From NCBI GenBank assembly GCA_021202395.1, contig JAJQDC010000033.1, positions 1-43,065 on the forward strand: 43,065 nucleotides of DNA. Reading direction: 5' to 3'. The notes below the pieces were generated by a model. That model did not search any database. It was given only the letters and a program-made list of their open reading frames with translations, and had not been told where the DNA came from. This DNA comes from Clostridia bacterium. GTDB lineage: Bacteria > Bacillota > Clostridia > Christensenellales > Borkfalkiaceae. The position numbers were made by a program, and so were the translations under genes. Positions 27,701 through 34,880 of this stretch are shown here, piece after piece; the stretch's first letter is position 1, and each line of letters begins with the position of its first letter.

Positions 27701-29115
27701 CCGGAAACGGTAAGCCCCGATGCGTAGCTGTTTGTGATATATACGGGTGCCGATTCGGAATAAGGAACCGTGTAGCCTACTAAACCGCCTGCCGCATATA
27801 CAAGCCCCGAGCAGGTTATGGCAGTATTTTCCACCGCGCCGTACTGTACGGAAGCAAAGCAGACAAGTTCAGAATCGCTGAATACGTAAGACTGCAGGTA
27901 ACCGACTATGCCGCCAATAAGCGAAGAATATGTGGTGTTGCCCACTACGTTTATTTCTGCGCCTTCTACCTTGCAGTTTACTATGCTGAAGCCCACCGAA
28001 TAGCCTACGATGCCGCCGGCTACGCACGCCCCGTCAGAAGACGCCGTTGCCGTCATGGTAAAGTCTTTAAGGGTAAGGTTGGTTATTACAGCGGCGTTGC
28101 CTTCGTATACCGAACATACGCCGAACAAGCCAAGGTAGCTGCTGTAAGTGCCTTCCGAGCCGGAAACTTCGTTGGTTAAAACAAAGTTGCTCATGGTGTG
28201 GTTGGCGCCGTCAAAGTAGCCCATAAATACCGAATATGTATAGGAATAGCCGTTGCCCACCACGTAAATTTCTTCGCCTTCGAAGTCAAGGTCGGTGCCA
28301 AGCTGCCAGTAGGCTATGTTGTAAGAAATACCGTATGTGTATTTGTTGTTTATAAAGTTTGCAAAGTACAGCCAGTCTGTTTCGGAATTGATCGTATAGG
28401 GGTCTGACTGCGTGCCGCTGCCGCTTATCGTGCTGGCTTTGGTTTCTACATTGCTCACCCAGATGATAATGTCGCCGTCGGAATTTGCCATTTCGGCGTC
28501 TACGGTGAACGTATATACCCCGTCAGAATCGGCGGTTATCGCTTCTGAGTTGGCGTAAACCAAAGGCGAGCTGCCGCTGGTATATTCGCAGAATATACTC
28601 TTTGCCACGGTAAACGATATAACGTCTCCCGCCACTACCGTTTCGCCGTTTTCTACGTCAACTTCTATATCGCTGGAAGAGAGCACCGCCGTATAGGTTA
28701 CGCCGACTTCCACATAGGAACCCGTGTAGTCGTCAGAGACGATGTTGCCGTCGGTATCGTACTGGTAGTACGAAAACTGTATTTCGTAAGTGGTTTCATC
28801 CGTAAGGGTGTAACCGCAGTCGCGGCAGACATTGCCGTCTTCAAAGTTGTGGGCGGCTTTGCCCTTTACCACGTCGTGGCCGCAGGTGGATGCGTACCAG
28901 TGGTATTCTTCATCCCTTGAATATGTACCTGCGTAGGTGTGGGTATGAACCGTGCCGCACTCTGAGCAGACATATATTTCGTTATCGTCTTCATCATATT
29001 CGCCGGAAGCAACCCATGTGTGGGTGTGGGCTTCTTCTTCCTTATCGCAGCCAAACGCTACGAAAAGGCAGCAGGCGCATATGACCGAAAGCAAAAGTAT
29101 AAGATATTTTTTCAT
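24763..29115 (-). CDS. Large surface lipoprotein with GLUG and InlB-like repeats
   Basis: A 1450-residue secreted protein. The signal peptide ends in VAFGC (C23 lipidated). Next is a zinc-ribbon-like stretch with CSECG, a Cys-Gly-His and CRDCG among many His residues (about 30-110). Three or more GLUG motifs (GIVGYS, GGLVGYT, GGIVGH, GGIVGYA) span about 350-560. An InlB-like repeat (YYFDEACTQRVPAGY, ITLYAKYVD) lies near 640-720. From there to the end is a series of about 80-residue beta-rich units starting near G-T-W/Y (GTWVQAG, GTWYTYA, GSWVGSA, GTWTNSDGD). The start at 29115 is preferred because GGGAG lies seven bases upstream; a longer frame would add a basic, unlikely N-terminus. A strong promoter lies about 90 bases upstream. 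Probably an adhesin or substrate-capture protein; the ligand is unknown. Confidence 0.8.
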   Translation of the reverse strand: MKKYLILLLSVICACCLFVAFGCDKEEEAHTHTWVASGEYDEDDNEIYVCSECGTVHTHTYAGTYSRDEEYHWYASTCGHDVVKGKAAHNFEDGNVCRDCGYTLTDETTYEIQFSYYQYDTDGNIVSDDYTGSYVEVGVTYTAVLSSSDIEVDVENGETVVAGDVISFTVAKSIFCEYTSGSSPLVYANSEAITADSDGVYTFTVDAEMANSDGDIIIWVSNVETKASTISGSGTQSDPYTINSETDWLYFANFINNKYTYGISYNIAYWQLGTDLDFEGEEIYVVGNGYSYTYSVFMGYFDGANHTMSNFVLTNEVSGSEGTYSSYLGLFGVCSVYEGNAAVITNLTLKDFTMTATASSDGACVAGGIVGYSVGFSIVNCKVEGAEINVVGNTTYSSLIGGIVGYLQSYVFSDSELVCFASVQYGAVENTAITCSGLVYAAGGLVGYTVPYSESAPVYITNSYASGLTVSGGIHTGGIVGHLARYSSVQNCYVEGDVTAASTLSLTNYTSGYEGTALDYRYACAGGIVGYAENDTYLGTSFFVGSTSASAESGATYVKTGALYGDISEAGFEEYNAAACMVIGNLHDNDTYITSSSVTEAAIKAMGWAEEDWLFSDTYPTINQESTTRTFTITVTIAGSGAASGYSYTIEAGSTESNSYVYIPMAYRYILGDTSSAEGILIYERSSDDSNYRTYGYYFDEACTQRVPAGYVPTGAITLYAKYVDCSEIIEKEYYVTGNGATAKIVLYANGIYTYEEGAVYIEGNYEYDGTTITFKNGYFSRLSSTATDDQIAAYYTFYATVTAGGDLEIYDCESIPSDDSGYDYLARFYAATDPLVAVCAENVSFAGTYYVTDSTSDYYGYTYYLGKDYTGTYTTDSGATGAITYTVSNGEVSVKIGSRSYTATLGSDGKIVSFVGSDSIPLTACDGFTGTWVQAGIVGRSYEFDGVGGWTYTDGNGTQSGTYTITDGKAQFTLADGTVVTATITDDGTVSIEESTGSQAVTYYAENSLAGTWYTYANILNRYTLVLGGINSEGWGEAEFEGTTGFRYYAASATTLYIYYSDTLYAQLTYDTATGVLEGLFYDSDTEELDIEYTFYMYDDFYGSWVGSADSALSEVSFSGFGMYSVAKADSNSRAVSGVATVNGTSVTYTVDLTTGAAVFTYGGVEYTLVYNAYTNTITATYAGGTITLTQADDFVNIVFEDEDGTTYSFDGRGDAGYGVVTITEGSTVTTATYTVNGDGSIAVSGSLTATIQLNTDGYTIETSAGSSVLYVQNVYTGSWAVQKQYTLLVIDATRFVLEEDLELSGKYGDEDITLTYNGELLSFTLGTGDDAVTYYITYDSGALILSVTASYSDDNDYAYITAPDALYGTWTNSDGDTFVFDGTTGGSYVTYGNVKYTSGETARSGMYYVSEGKYCIVVGGKTYTYTLSTTETDGAYSNGSGWYLAEEE

Positions 29116-29202
29116 TCTATCGCTCCCTTTCAGGAATTTTATTGCCGCTGAGCGGCGCACAGCAAACGCTTTACGCCGTTTACGGAACATCACGTAAATA
29201 AC

Positions 29203-29231
29203 ATTATATAATATCGCTTTTAAAATTTCAA
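29203..29231 (-). promoter_or_regulatory. Sigma-A promoter of the surface protein / Opp block
   Basis: On the minus strand TTGAAA and a perfect TATAAT are 17 bases apart, placing the start near 29196 and giving a leader of about 80 bases. It is the only strong promoter I find for the 22 kb minus-strand block. Confidence 0.75.
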
Positions 29232-29347
29232 CTTATTTGCAAAGGGTTTTCAAAAGAAAGTAACAACAAAATTTATATTTGCCATAAATTTCACTTATAT
29301 TTCATATTAATTTTGCAAATACCGCACGGGGGTTGTTATAGATATTT

Positions 29348-29376
29348 TTGACACAACGTCATTTTGTACTTATAAC
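29348..29376 (+). promoter_or_regulatory. Strong promoter upstream of the tilS region
   Basis: TTGACA and TATAAC lie 17 bases apart. Its start (near 29383) is 350 bases before tilS, so it would give a long leader through the repeats or a small untranslated RNA. A second possible promoter (TTGCAA-18-TATAGA, about 29314-29343) overlaps just upstream and carries the CGGGGGTTGTTATA spacer motif also seen at the redox operon. Confidence 0.6.
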
Positions 29377-29420
29377 AATGATAAAAATACGAGAAAGCGT
29401 GCATATTGCAAAGAATATCT

Positions 29421-29604
29421 GCAAATTTTACGCCGCCCCTGCGGCGGTATATAAGCGTAACTTATACAAAACATAACTGCCGTTTGCACCTTGCGGTAAT
29501 ATCTGGAAATGCGGTGTGCAATGTGCCGCTACACTCGAGCGCAATGGTACCCACCCTTGCCTTCCCCTTTTATGGGACGGCAAGAAATAAGGTTAACATT
29601 ATTA
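29421..29604 (+). other. Gene-free hairpin-rich stretch before tilS
   Basis: No believable reading frame. It contains GCCGC-ccct-GCGGC, TATAAG-cgtaa-CTTATA, and TTGCACC paired with GGTGTGCAA across about 22 bases. Near 29527-29550, GTGCCGCTAC...GAGCGCAATGG distantly resembles the family D tail. A truncated family A copy lies at 29555-29584. Confidence 0.4.
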
Positions 29605-29655
29605 TCCCCTCATCCGCCCGTTGGGCACCTTCCCCCATAGAAGGGGAAGGCAAGG
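29605..29655 (-). repeat. Two-hairpin dispersed repeat, family A copy 2
   Basis: A full inverted copy with first stem CCTTCCCC/GGGGAAGG and a variable stem reading GCCC-aac-GGGC. Together with the truncated direct copy at 29555-29584 it forms a larger inverted pair upstream of tilS. Confidence 0.75.
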
Positions 29656-29698
29656 TGTGTAACTTGCGCCCCAGCATCGCCGCACGGCAAAAGTTATG

Positions 29699-29727
29699 TT
29701 GCAAAATTTTACAAAGCGTGGTATAAT
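29699..29727 (+). promoter_or_regulatory. tilS promoter, predicted leaderless start
   Basis: TTGCAA and a perfect TATAAT lie 17 bases apart. The -10 ends seven bases before the tilS ATG, so transcription should begin at or next to that A. No Shine-Dalgarno sequence is visible before the ATG. Confidence 0.65.
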
Positions 29728-29733
29728 GGCTGT

Positions 29734-31170
29734 ATGCAACTGAATTTAAGCAAGTACAAAAACTTAAAAATATGCGTAGCCGTTTCGGGCGGCAAAGACT
29801 CTATGGCGCTGCTGCACTACCTTAACGCACACGGCAAAGAGTATGGCATTACCCTTTCTGCCCTTAACTGCGACCACAAAATAAGGGGCGAACAAAGCGC
29901 CGCCGACAGTGCATTCGTGCGGGAATATTGCCAAACCAACGGCATCCCCCTGCTCTTTTTTGAGTATAACGAAGGGGAAATGCTCAACGAGAGCCGTGCC
30001 CGCTTATGGCGGTGGACGTGCTACACTGCGGCAACTTCCGGTAACGCTACCCTGCCCGACGGCACCCCGTGGCAGGCGGCAGACGTAGTTGCAACCGCCC
30101 ACCACCTTAACGACAATGCAGAAACGGTTTTATTCAACATAGCGCGCGGTTCGGGCATTGCTGGTGCGGCGGGGATATCAGACGATACAAAGCACGTTAC
30201 CCTTGGCGTCAAGCTTGAAGGTAAAAATTATAACGGTTCACCAAGTACTATCCACCCCCTTATCTCCGTTTCACGCGAAGAAATTGACGGATATATACGG
30301 GATAACAATATACCCTACGTAACCGACGAAACCAACCTTACCGACGATTACACCCGCAACAAGATAAGGCACAACGTGCTGCCCGAGCTGGAAAAAGCCG
30401 TACCAGGGGCGGCAAAATCTATTTACCGTTTTTCGCGCATAGCGCAGGAGACTGAAGATTACTTTGACAATTTAATCAAAAAAAAGCACATTATTTCGGG
30501 CATATATGGCGGTCAAATCATAAAAAACACCAAAGAAAAGGCTGTATTTGAGCGGGCTGCGCTTAAAGTATTTTACGACCTGCAGCTTAAAGATTACACC
30601 TACGAGCACATAGAAAAACTGTACGAATTACAGTTTGCAGAAAACGGCAAAAAGTTTGAATTTCTTGATTTAATCGCCCAAAAGGAAGAAAAGGGAATTT
30701 CTGTAATAAGCAAAACTGTTACAGAATATAAAGAAAACGGCATGCCATTTTCTTACGTAAAGGGCGAAGAATACGGCGAAAACTACTTCGGCGAGTTTAT
30801 GTTCGTCGGCTGGGAAAAAGACCTTAAAGAAGATTTACGCTTTTTAAGAACTTCTATAAACGGTTTTAAAAAGATTAAAAATAACTACAAGGTTTTAAAG
30901 TTCGACCGGGATAAAATTCCCGATGAAGCAGTAATACGGTTCCGCAGGCAGGGCGATACTTTTACAAAGTTCGGCGGCGGCACCAAAAAACTGGGCGATT
31001 ACTTTACCGACATAAAGCTCCCCCAGCGGCTAAGGGACAGGGTTCCGCTCGTCTGCGCAGGCTCCGACGTGCTGCTTATCTTCGGGGTAGAGATATCTGA
31101 CAAAATAAAAGTAACCGACGCCACAAATATAATTGCCACGGCAATATCCGCCGATTACAGGAATATGTAA
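29734..31170 (+). CDS. tilS: tRNA(Ile)-lysidine synthase TilS
   Basis: A 478-residue ATP-dependent enzyme that attaches lysine to C34 of tRNA-Ile(CAU), changing its decoding from AUG to AUA. The N-type PP-loop SGGKDS is at 18-23. TAHHLNDNAETVLFNIARGSG follows, in which NDN replaces the common DDQ. The HPLI...PYVTDETNLTDDYTRNKIRHNVLPEL section and the C-terminal TilS domain (FRRQGDTFTKFGGGTKKL...DRVPLV) are intact. The ATG at 29734 is the only reasonable start, since the PP-loop is close to the N-terminus. The gene appears to be transcribed without a leader. Confidence 0.95.
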   Translation: MQLNLSKYKNLKICVAVSGGKDSMALLHYLNAHGKEYGITLSALNCDHKIRGEQSAADSAFVREYCQTNGIPLLFFEYNEGEMLNESRARLWRWTCYTAATSGNATLPDGTPWQAADVVATAHHLNDNAETVLFNIARGSGIAGAAGISDDTKHVTLGVKLEGKNYNGSPSTIHPLISVSREEIDGYIRDNNIPYVTDETNLTDDYTRNKIRHNVLPELEKAVPGAAKSIYRFSRIAQETEDYFDNLIKKKHIISGIYGGQIIKNTKEKAVFERAALKVFYDLQLKDYTYEHIEKLYELQFAENGKKFEFLDLIAQKEEKGISVISKTVTEYKENGMPFSYVKGEEYGENYFGEFMFVGWEKDLKEDLRFLRTSINGFKKIKNNYKVLKFDRDKIPDEAVIRFRRQGDTFTKFGGGTKKLGDYFTDIKLPQRLRDRVPLVCAGSDVLLIFGVEISDKIKVTDATNIIATAISADYRNM

Positions 31171-31234
31171 GGATAAAATGTAACCGCAATTTGAAACATA
31201 TATTCCTTGCCTTCCCCCTGCGGGGAAAGGGTGA

Positions 31235-31346
31235 GTCAACATTTCTCAAAACAGTGTAGTACACTGTTTTGGTTGACGAACAGAGCAAACGCATAATGCA
31301 AAGCGTTTGCGATGACCGCGTGAGCGATAGCGCTACTTTGCGCACC
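31235..31346 (-). repeat. Structured dispersed repeat, family D copy 2
   Basis: Lies downstream of tilS. It holds nested stems GTCAAC/GTTGAC around CAAAACAGTGT-agt-ACACTGTTTTG (31247-31271), then GCAAACGC/GCGTTTGC (31285-31310), then the tail matching 234-263. On the minus strand the hairpin order and loops match the copy at 98-266, while the stems differ but still pair. The nearest partner after a gene is tilS, so it may also serve as its 3' end. Confidence 0.55.
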
Positions 31347-31393
31347 TTATTTTAAAAGGTTTCAGATAAATGTGTGCAAAAACGGCGGTTTTA

Positions 31394-31437
31394 CCTTGCC
31401 GCCGTTGAGAGCAGCGTAGCTGACGAATGAGGGGATA
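31394..31437 (+). repeat. Partial family A repeat
   Basis: Starts CCTTGCC and ends GAATGAGGGGAT, with a variable stem GCAGC-gta-GCTG. The usual CCTTCCCC stem is replaced; just upstream is a separate stem AACGGCGG/CCGCCGTT (31381-31406). A fragment of the same family (CCTTGCCTTCCCC) starts at 31205. Confidence 0.5.
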
Positions 31438-31490
31438 ATCTGCCTTTCCTTATTTTTTTCAATCAGACTATTGTTGCGGTTAAAAAATTG

Positions 31491-31540
31491 TCCCCTCATC
31501 CGCCCGTTGGGCACCTTCCCCCATAAAAGGGGAAGGCAAG
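31491..31540 (-). repeat. Two-hairpin dispersed repeat, family A copy 3
   Basis: A full inverted copy with variable stem GCCC-aac-GGGC. It lies 77 bases upstream of the tautomerase gene. Confidence 0.75.
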
Positions 31541-31616
31541 ATGCGGCGACGTCGCTCTGCTAAAAATAAAACTACTACCACTCAAACGGTAAAAAACGAA
31601 ATAAAGGAGTTATATT

Positions 31617-31958
31617 ATGCCATTTATTGATTGCAAATTAAGCAAAAAAATTACAGAAGACCAAAAAGACAAAATCAAAACAGAATTGGGCAAAGCCGTA
31701 TCTTTGATACACAAGACCGAAAGCTACCTTATGGTGGGGATAGACGACGGCTACTCCCTTTACTTTGCAGGCAAAAGCAAAGTAAATGCGGCATATGTGG
31801 CGGTCAATTTATTCGGCGACGCTTCGCCCGACTGCTACAATAAGATGACTGCCAAAGTATGTGAAATACTTAAAAACGTTATCGGCACCGACGGGGCAGA
31901 CGTTTACGTAACCTACCGCGGTGTTAAAGACTGGGGCTGGAACGGCGGTAATTTTTAG
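31617..31958 (+). CDS. MIF-family (phenylpyruvate tautomerase-like) protein
   Basis: A 113-residue protein of the macrophage migration inhibitory factor/tautomerase superfamily. The N-terminal MPF would expose the catalytic Pro after Met removal. The middle LMVGIDDGYSLYFAGKS and the end ADVYVTYRGVKDWGWNGGNF align with MIF (YIN...VGWNNSTF). Length is normal for MIF and about twice that of 4-oxalocrotonate tautomerase. AAAGGAG is a strong ribosome site. The natural substrate of bacterial MIF proteins is unclear. No terminator is evident before the ilvB promoter. Confidence 0.85.
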   Translation: MPFIDCKLSKKITEDQKDKIKTELGKAVSLIHKTESYLMVGIDDGYSLYFAGKSKVNAAYVAVNLFGDASPDCYNKMTAKVCEILKNVIGTDGADVYVTYRGVKDWGWNGGNF

Positions 31959-32019
31959 TTAAACCGCATATATTTGGCGGGTAAAAAACAAAAACGTGCA
32001 GCAAATCAAGCTTTTTTTG

Positions 32020-32048
32020 TTGACATTTATATTACCATATTTTAAAAT
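32020..32048 (+). promoter_or_regulatory. ilvB promoter with a 420-nt leader
   Basis: A perfect TTGACA and TAAAAT are 17 bases apart. The predicted start is near 32055, so the ilvB mRNA begins with about 420 untranslated bases that include the structured leader. Confidence 0.75.
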
Positions 32049-32088
32049 AAAATAATAAATTTAACCTTATTGTAAACGACAGTAGCCA

Positions 32089-32165
32089 TTACGTCATTGC
32101 GAGCGGACTCTACCGCGTGGCAATCCCGCCAGAACTGGCGACCAGCAGGCAGGACGGCACGTAAG
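32089..32165 (+). repeat. Dispersed repeat fragment in the ilvB leader
   Basis: TCATTGCGAGCGG...GTGGCAATC resembles a repeat type common between genes in related bacteria. It has no counterpart in the leuD leader, so it is not part of the conserved RNA. Confidence 0.35.
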
Positions 32166-32191
32166 CTGTTTAAAAATAATAACGTTTATTT

Positions 32192-32453
32192 GCTCTTTTG
32201 CGGTAGCAAAAAGCGGCTTATTCTAAAAATAATAACATTGCTCAGGTGTAGCTTTGCCACACCTGAGCGCCACAATTTGCTGCAACCTACTTGCAGCTTT
32301 GGGTAAAAGATTGAATTGCGGGCATTATACAATACCTACGCTGAATCAAATGCCCGCAAGAAAGAAAAAACAATCGCAGCGTAAGCAAGATTGGTTTGTC
32401 TTTAAAAAATCACGAAATTTATTTTTCAGCAGCAAATGAAAAATAAATTTGTG
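32192..32453 (+). ncRNA. Structured leader RNA upstream of ilvB
   Basis: A leader homologous to 40334-40594 before leuD. P1 is GCT-c-TTTTGC with a GGTA loop (32192-32214). P2 is a 10-bp stem GCTCAGGTGT/ACACCTGAGC with loop AGCTTTGCC (32240-32268). P3 is GCTGCAA/TTGCAGC with loop CCTAC (32279-32297). P4 is an 11-bp stem TTGCGGGCATT/AATGCCCGCAA (32316-32359) whose loop again contains CCTAC. P5 pairs 32361-32375 with 32389-32403, 13 of 15 pairs, with two A-G mismatches. P6 is 17 bp with one bulged G (32411-32453). P6 ends nine bases before AGGAG. No T-box hallmarks, leader-peptide Leu run or U-tract terminator are seen. Function is inferred from position and paired changes. Confidence 0.7.
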
Positions 32454-32473
32454 AACACATATAGGAGTTTTTT

Positions 32474-34144
32474 ATGAAATTAACTGGAGCAGAAATTTTA
32501 ATCAACTGCCTTTTGGAACAAGGGGTTGATACCATATTCGGTTACCCCGGCGGCACCGTGCTTGACATTTACGACGCACTTTACCGCAACGGCAAAATAA
32601 ACCATATTCTTACGGCGCACGAACAGGGCGCGTCGCATGCGGCTGACGGCTATGCAAGGGTTACCGGTAAAGTGGGCGTCTGCTTTGCAACAAGCGGCCC
32701 CGGTGCAACCAACCTTGTTACGGGCATTGCCACCGCCTATATGGACTCTATACCCATGGTTGCCATAACGGGCAACGTAGGGCTATCCCTTTTGGGCAGA
32801 GACAGCTTTCAGGAAATAGACATAAAGGGCATAACCATACCCATCACAAAGCACAACTACATTGTAAAAGACGTAAGCGAACTTGCCGACGTGGTAAGGC
32901 AAGCCTTTTACATTGCGTCAAGCGGCAGAAAGGGTCCCGTTCTTATAGATATTCTTAAAAACGTCCAGACGCAGGTATGCGATTACGAACCGCAGGAACC
33001 CCGCAAGTACGAAGCTCTGCCCGTACCCGAAAGCAAGCTTGAAGCGGCTGCGGCAGCCATTAAAGCCAGCAAGCGCCCCCTTATTATAGCAGGCGGCGGC
33101 ATAGTATCGGCAAATGCCGCTCCCCTATTAAGGCAGCTTGCAAACAACATACAGTGCCCCGTAGCTTACACCCTTATGGGTAAGGGCAACGTACCCGACG
33201 GCGAAGCGCACTGCCTTGGCATGATCGGCATGCACGGCTCGGTTGCGGCGGCAAAAGCCTGCATGAAGGCAGACACCATTATTGCATTAGGCACACGCTT
33301 TTCTGACAGGGTAGCGCTGAACCGCGATGCGTTTGCAAAAAACAAGACCGTAATACACGTTGATATAGACAACGCCGAAATAGACAAAAACGTAGTTTCT
33401 GCCATTCACGTAATGGGCGACCTTTACAACACCCTTACTACCCTTATACCTATGGTAGGCAACCTTGAACATACCGAATGGCTTGAAGAAGTGCATAAAT
33501 ACAAGACGCAGGAACCCATTAAAAAGGGTGCAAGCGAGCTTGCCGTAAATATACTTTCAAAAGCCTGCGAGATATTCCCCGATGACATACCCGTAGTAAC
33601 CGACGTAGGGCAGCACCAGATGTGGACGGCACAGTACTACAAATTAAAGGAACCCCGCCTGTTCTGCTCTTCGGGCGGACTGGGCACAATGGGCTACGGC
33701 ATGGGCGCAGCGATAGGCGCTTGCTTCGGCAGCGGCAAACCTGCGGTTTTAGTTACGGGCGACGGCTGCTTTAACATGAACCTTAACGAACTTTCTACCG
33801 CCGTTACCCAGGGCACACCCATTGTAATTTTGCTTATGAACAACGGCGTTTTGGGTATGGTAAGGCAGTGGCAAAAGATTTTTTATAACAACAGATTCTC
33901 CCAGACCACGCTGCAAAAGAAGACCGATTACGTTAAATTTGCCGAAAGCTTTGGCGCAATAGGCATGAGAATAAATAGCGAAAAGGATATAGTACCCGTG
34001 CTTAAATCGGCATACGAAACGGCGGTTAAAAACTGTGTTCCCGTGCTGGTAGACTGCCATATATCCTGCGACGAAAACGTTTTACCCATGATTAAACCTG
34101 GTGCTACGTACGACACGCAGATACGCAAGATGGAGGACAATTAA
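32474..34144 (+). CDS. ilvB: Acetolactate synthase, catalytic (large) subunit
   Basis: A 556-residue thiamine-diphosphate enzyme that condenses pyruvate (or pyruvate and 2-oxobutyrate), the first common step of valine, leucine and isoleucine synthesis. Catalytic Glu is E50 (TAHEQGASHAADGYAR). The ThDP-binding motif starts at G429 (GDGCFNMNLNELSTA) and ends in the conserved Asn of LLMNNGVLGMV. FAD-domain features (GRDSFQEIDIKGITIPITKHN) mark the biosynthetic rather than the catabolic type. AGGAG lies seven bases before the ATG, directly after the structured leader. The regulatory subunit gene follows by one base. Confidence 0.96.
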   Translation: MKLTGAEILINCLLEQGVDTIFGYPGGTVLDIYDALYRNGKINHILTAHEQGASHAADGYARVTGKVGVCFATSGPGATNLVTGIATAYMDSIPMVAITGNVGLSLLGRDSFQEIDIKGITIPITKHNYIVKDVSELADVVRQAFYIASSGRKGPVLIDILKNVQTQVCDYEPQEPRKYEALPVPESKLEAAAAAIKASKRPLIIAGGGIVSANAAPLLRQLANNIQCPVAYTLMGKGNVPDGEAHCLGMIGMHGSVAAAKACMKADTIIALGTRFSDRVALNRDAFAKNKTVIHVDIDNAEIDKNVVSAIHVMGDLYNTLTTLIPMVGNLEHTEWLEEVHKYKTQEPIKKGASELAVNILSKACEIFPDDIPVVTDVGQHQMWTAQYYKLKEPRLFCSSGGLGTMGYGMGAAIGACFGSGKPAVLVTGDGCFNMNLNELSTAVTQGTPIVILLMNNGVLGMVRQWQKIFYNNRFSQTTLQKKTDYVKFAESFGAIGMRINSEKDIVPVLKSAYETAVKNCVPVLVDCHISCDENVLPMIKPGATYDTQIRKMEDN

Positions 34145-34145
34145 A

Positions 34146-34685
34146 ATGGCGGAATATAAAAAAGAAAAACAAAAATGGACCATAGGCGCGCTTGTATCTA
34201 ATGAAAGCGGCGTGCTTACAAGAATAAGCGGACTGTTTGCCCGCAGGGGTTACAACATAGAATCTTTAAGCGTATGCACCACCGAAGACCCCGCTATATC
34301 GCGCATGACGATAGTGCTTATCGGCGACGAATACACGCTTTACCAGATGATTAAACAGATGGATAAGCTTGACGACGTTAAAAAGATCGGCTGTGCCGAC
34401 GAGCTTGACTGCGTTTACAGGGAGCTGCTTTTGATAAAAGTACCCGCTACGGCAGAAGTGCGCCGTGAGATTGTAGAGATAAAAGAAATCTACAAGGCTA
34501 AAGTTGTAGACCTTTCTATAGATACAATGATACTTGAACTTACCGGTATCCCTTCTAAAATAGACGCATTTTTAAAGGTAATAGAACCCTTTGGCGTGCT
34601 TGAAATGCAGCGCACTGGCGTAACCGTGCTTGCAAGGGGCACCCATACTTTAAAAGACCGCGACTGCTACGGCGACAATATTTAA
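34146..34685 (+). CDS. ilvN: Acetolactate synthase, regulatory (small) subunit
   Basis: A 179-residue subunit that activates IlvB and gives valine feedback. The N-terminal ACT domain (WTIGALVSNESGVLTRISGL...GYNIESLSV) is typical, and a second ACT-like domain covers about 85-160. The start at 34146 is chosen because GGAGG lies nine bases upstream within the end of ilvB. The stop and start are one base apart, so translation is probably coupled. The name ilvH would fit equally well. Confidence 0.95.
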   Translation: MAEYKKEKQKWTIGALVSNESGVLTRISGLFARRGYNIESLSVCTTEDPAISRMTIVLIGDEYTLYQMIKQMDKLDDVKKIGCADELDCVYRELLLIKVPATAEVRREIVEIKEIYKAKVVDLSIDTMILELTGIPSKIDAFLKVIEPFGVLEMQRTGVTVLARGTHTLKDRDCYGDNI

Positions 34686-34760
34686 GCGTTAATTGCGGCA
34701 TACTCCCGCACCAATTTGAAAATAACCTTATTCTCATTTACAAAATAAGGTAAAAATAAA

Positions 34761-34812
34761 TCCCCTCATCCGTCCCTACGGGACACCTTCCCCCATAGAA
34801 GGGGAAGGCAAG
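34761..34812 (-). repeat. Two-hairpin dispersed repeat, family A copy 4
   Basis: A full inverted copy with variable stem GTCCC-gta-GGGAC, in the 195-base gap between ilvN and ilvD. Just upstream a separate stem ACCTTATT/AATAAGGT spans about 34726-34752. Both could shape ilvD expression if the genes are co-transcribed. Confidence 0.75.
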
Positions 34813-34880
34813 ATTGTTTTTCTTGATGAGCCAATAACATAATGGAATATTAATCCCCCCTTTATATTTCGGAGTAAATT

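Noticed and set aside
32327..32388. A possible kissing contact between the P4 loop (TACGCTG) and the P5 loop (CAGCGTA) in the ilvB leader
   Set aside because: Seven bases match in the ilvB copy, but the leuD copy has no equivalent complement in P5, so it is not supported by both.
32254..32439. Similar small reading frames inside both leaders (PHLSA...NLLAA...PTLNQMPAR), the leuD one running on into leuD
   Set aside because: They would start at TTG with no ribosome site, and differences between the copies preserve hairpins rather than amino acids, with many non-synonymous changes after the shared part. The similarity is explained by the RNA.
32055..32473. A T-box riboswitch, a common regulator of ilv/leu genes in Firmicutes
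   Set aside because: No T-box TGGN antiterminator bulge, no specifier-loop layout and no terminator/antiterminator pair can be found in either leader.
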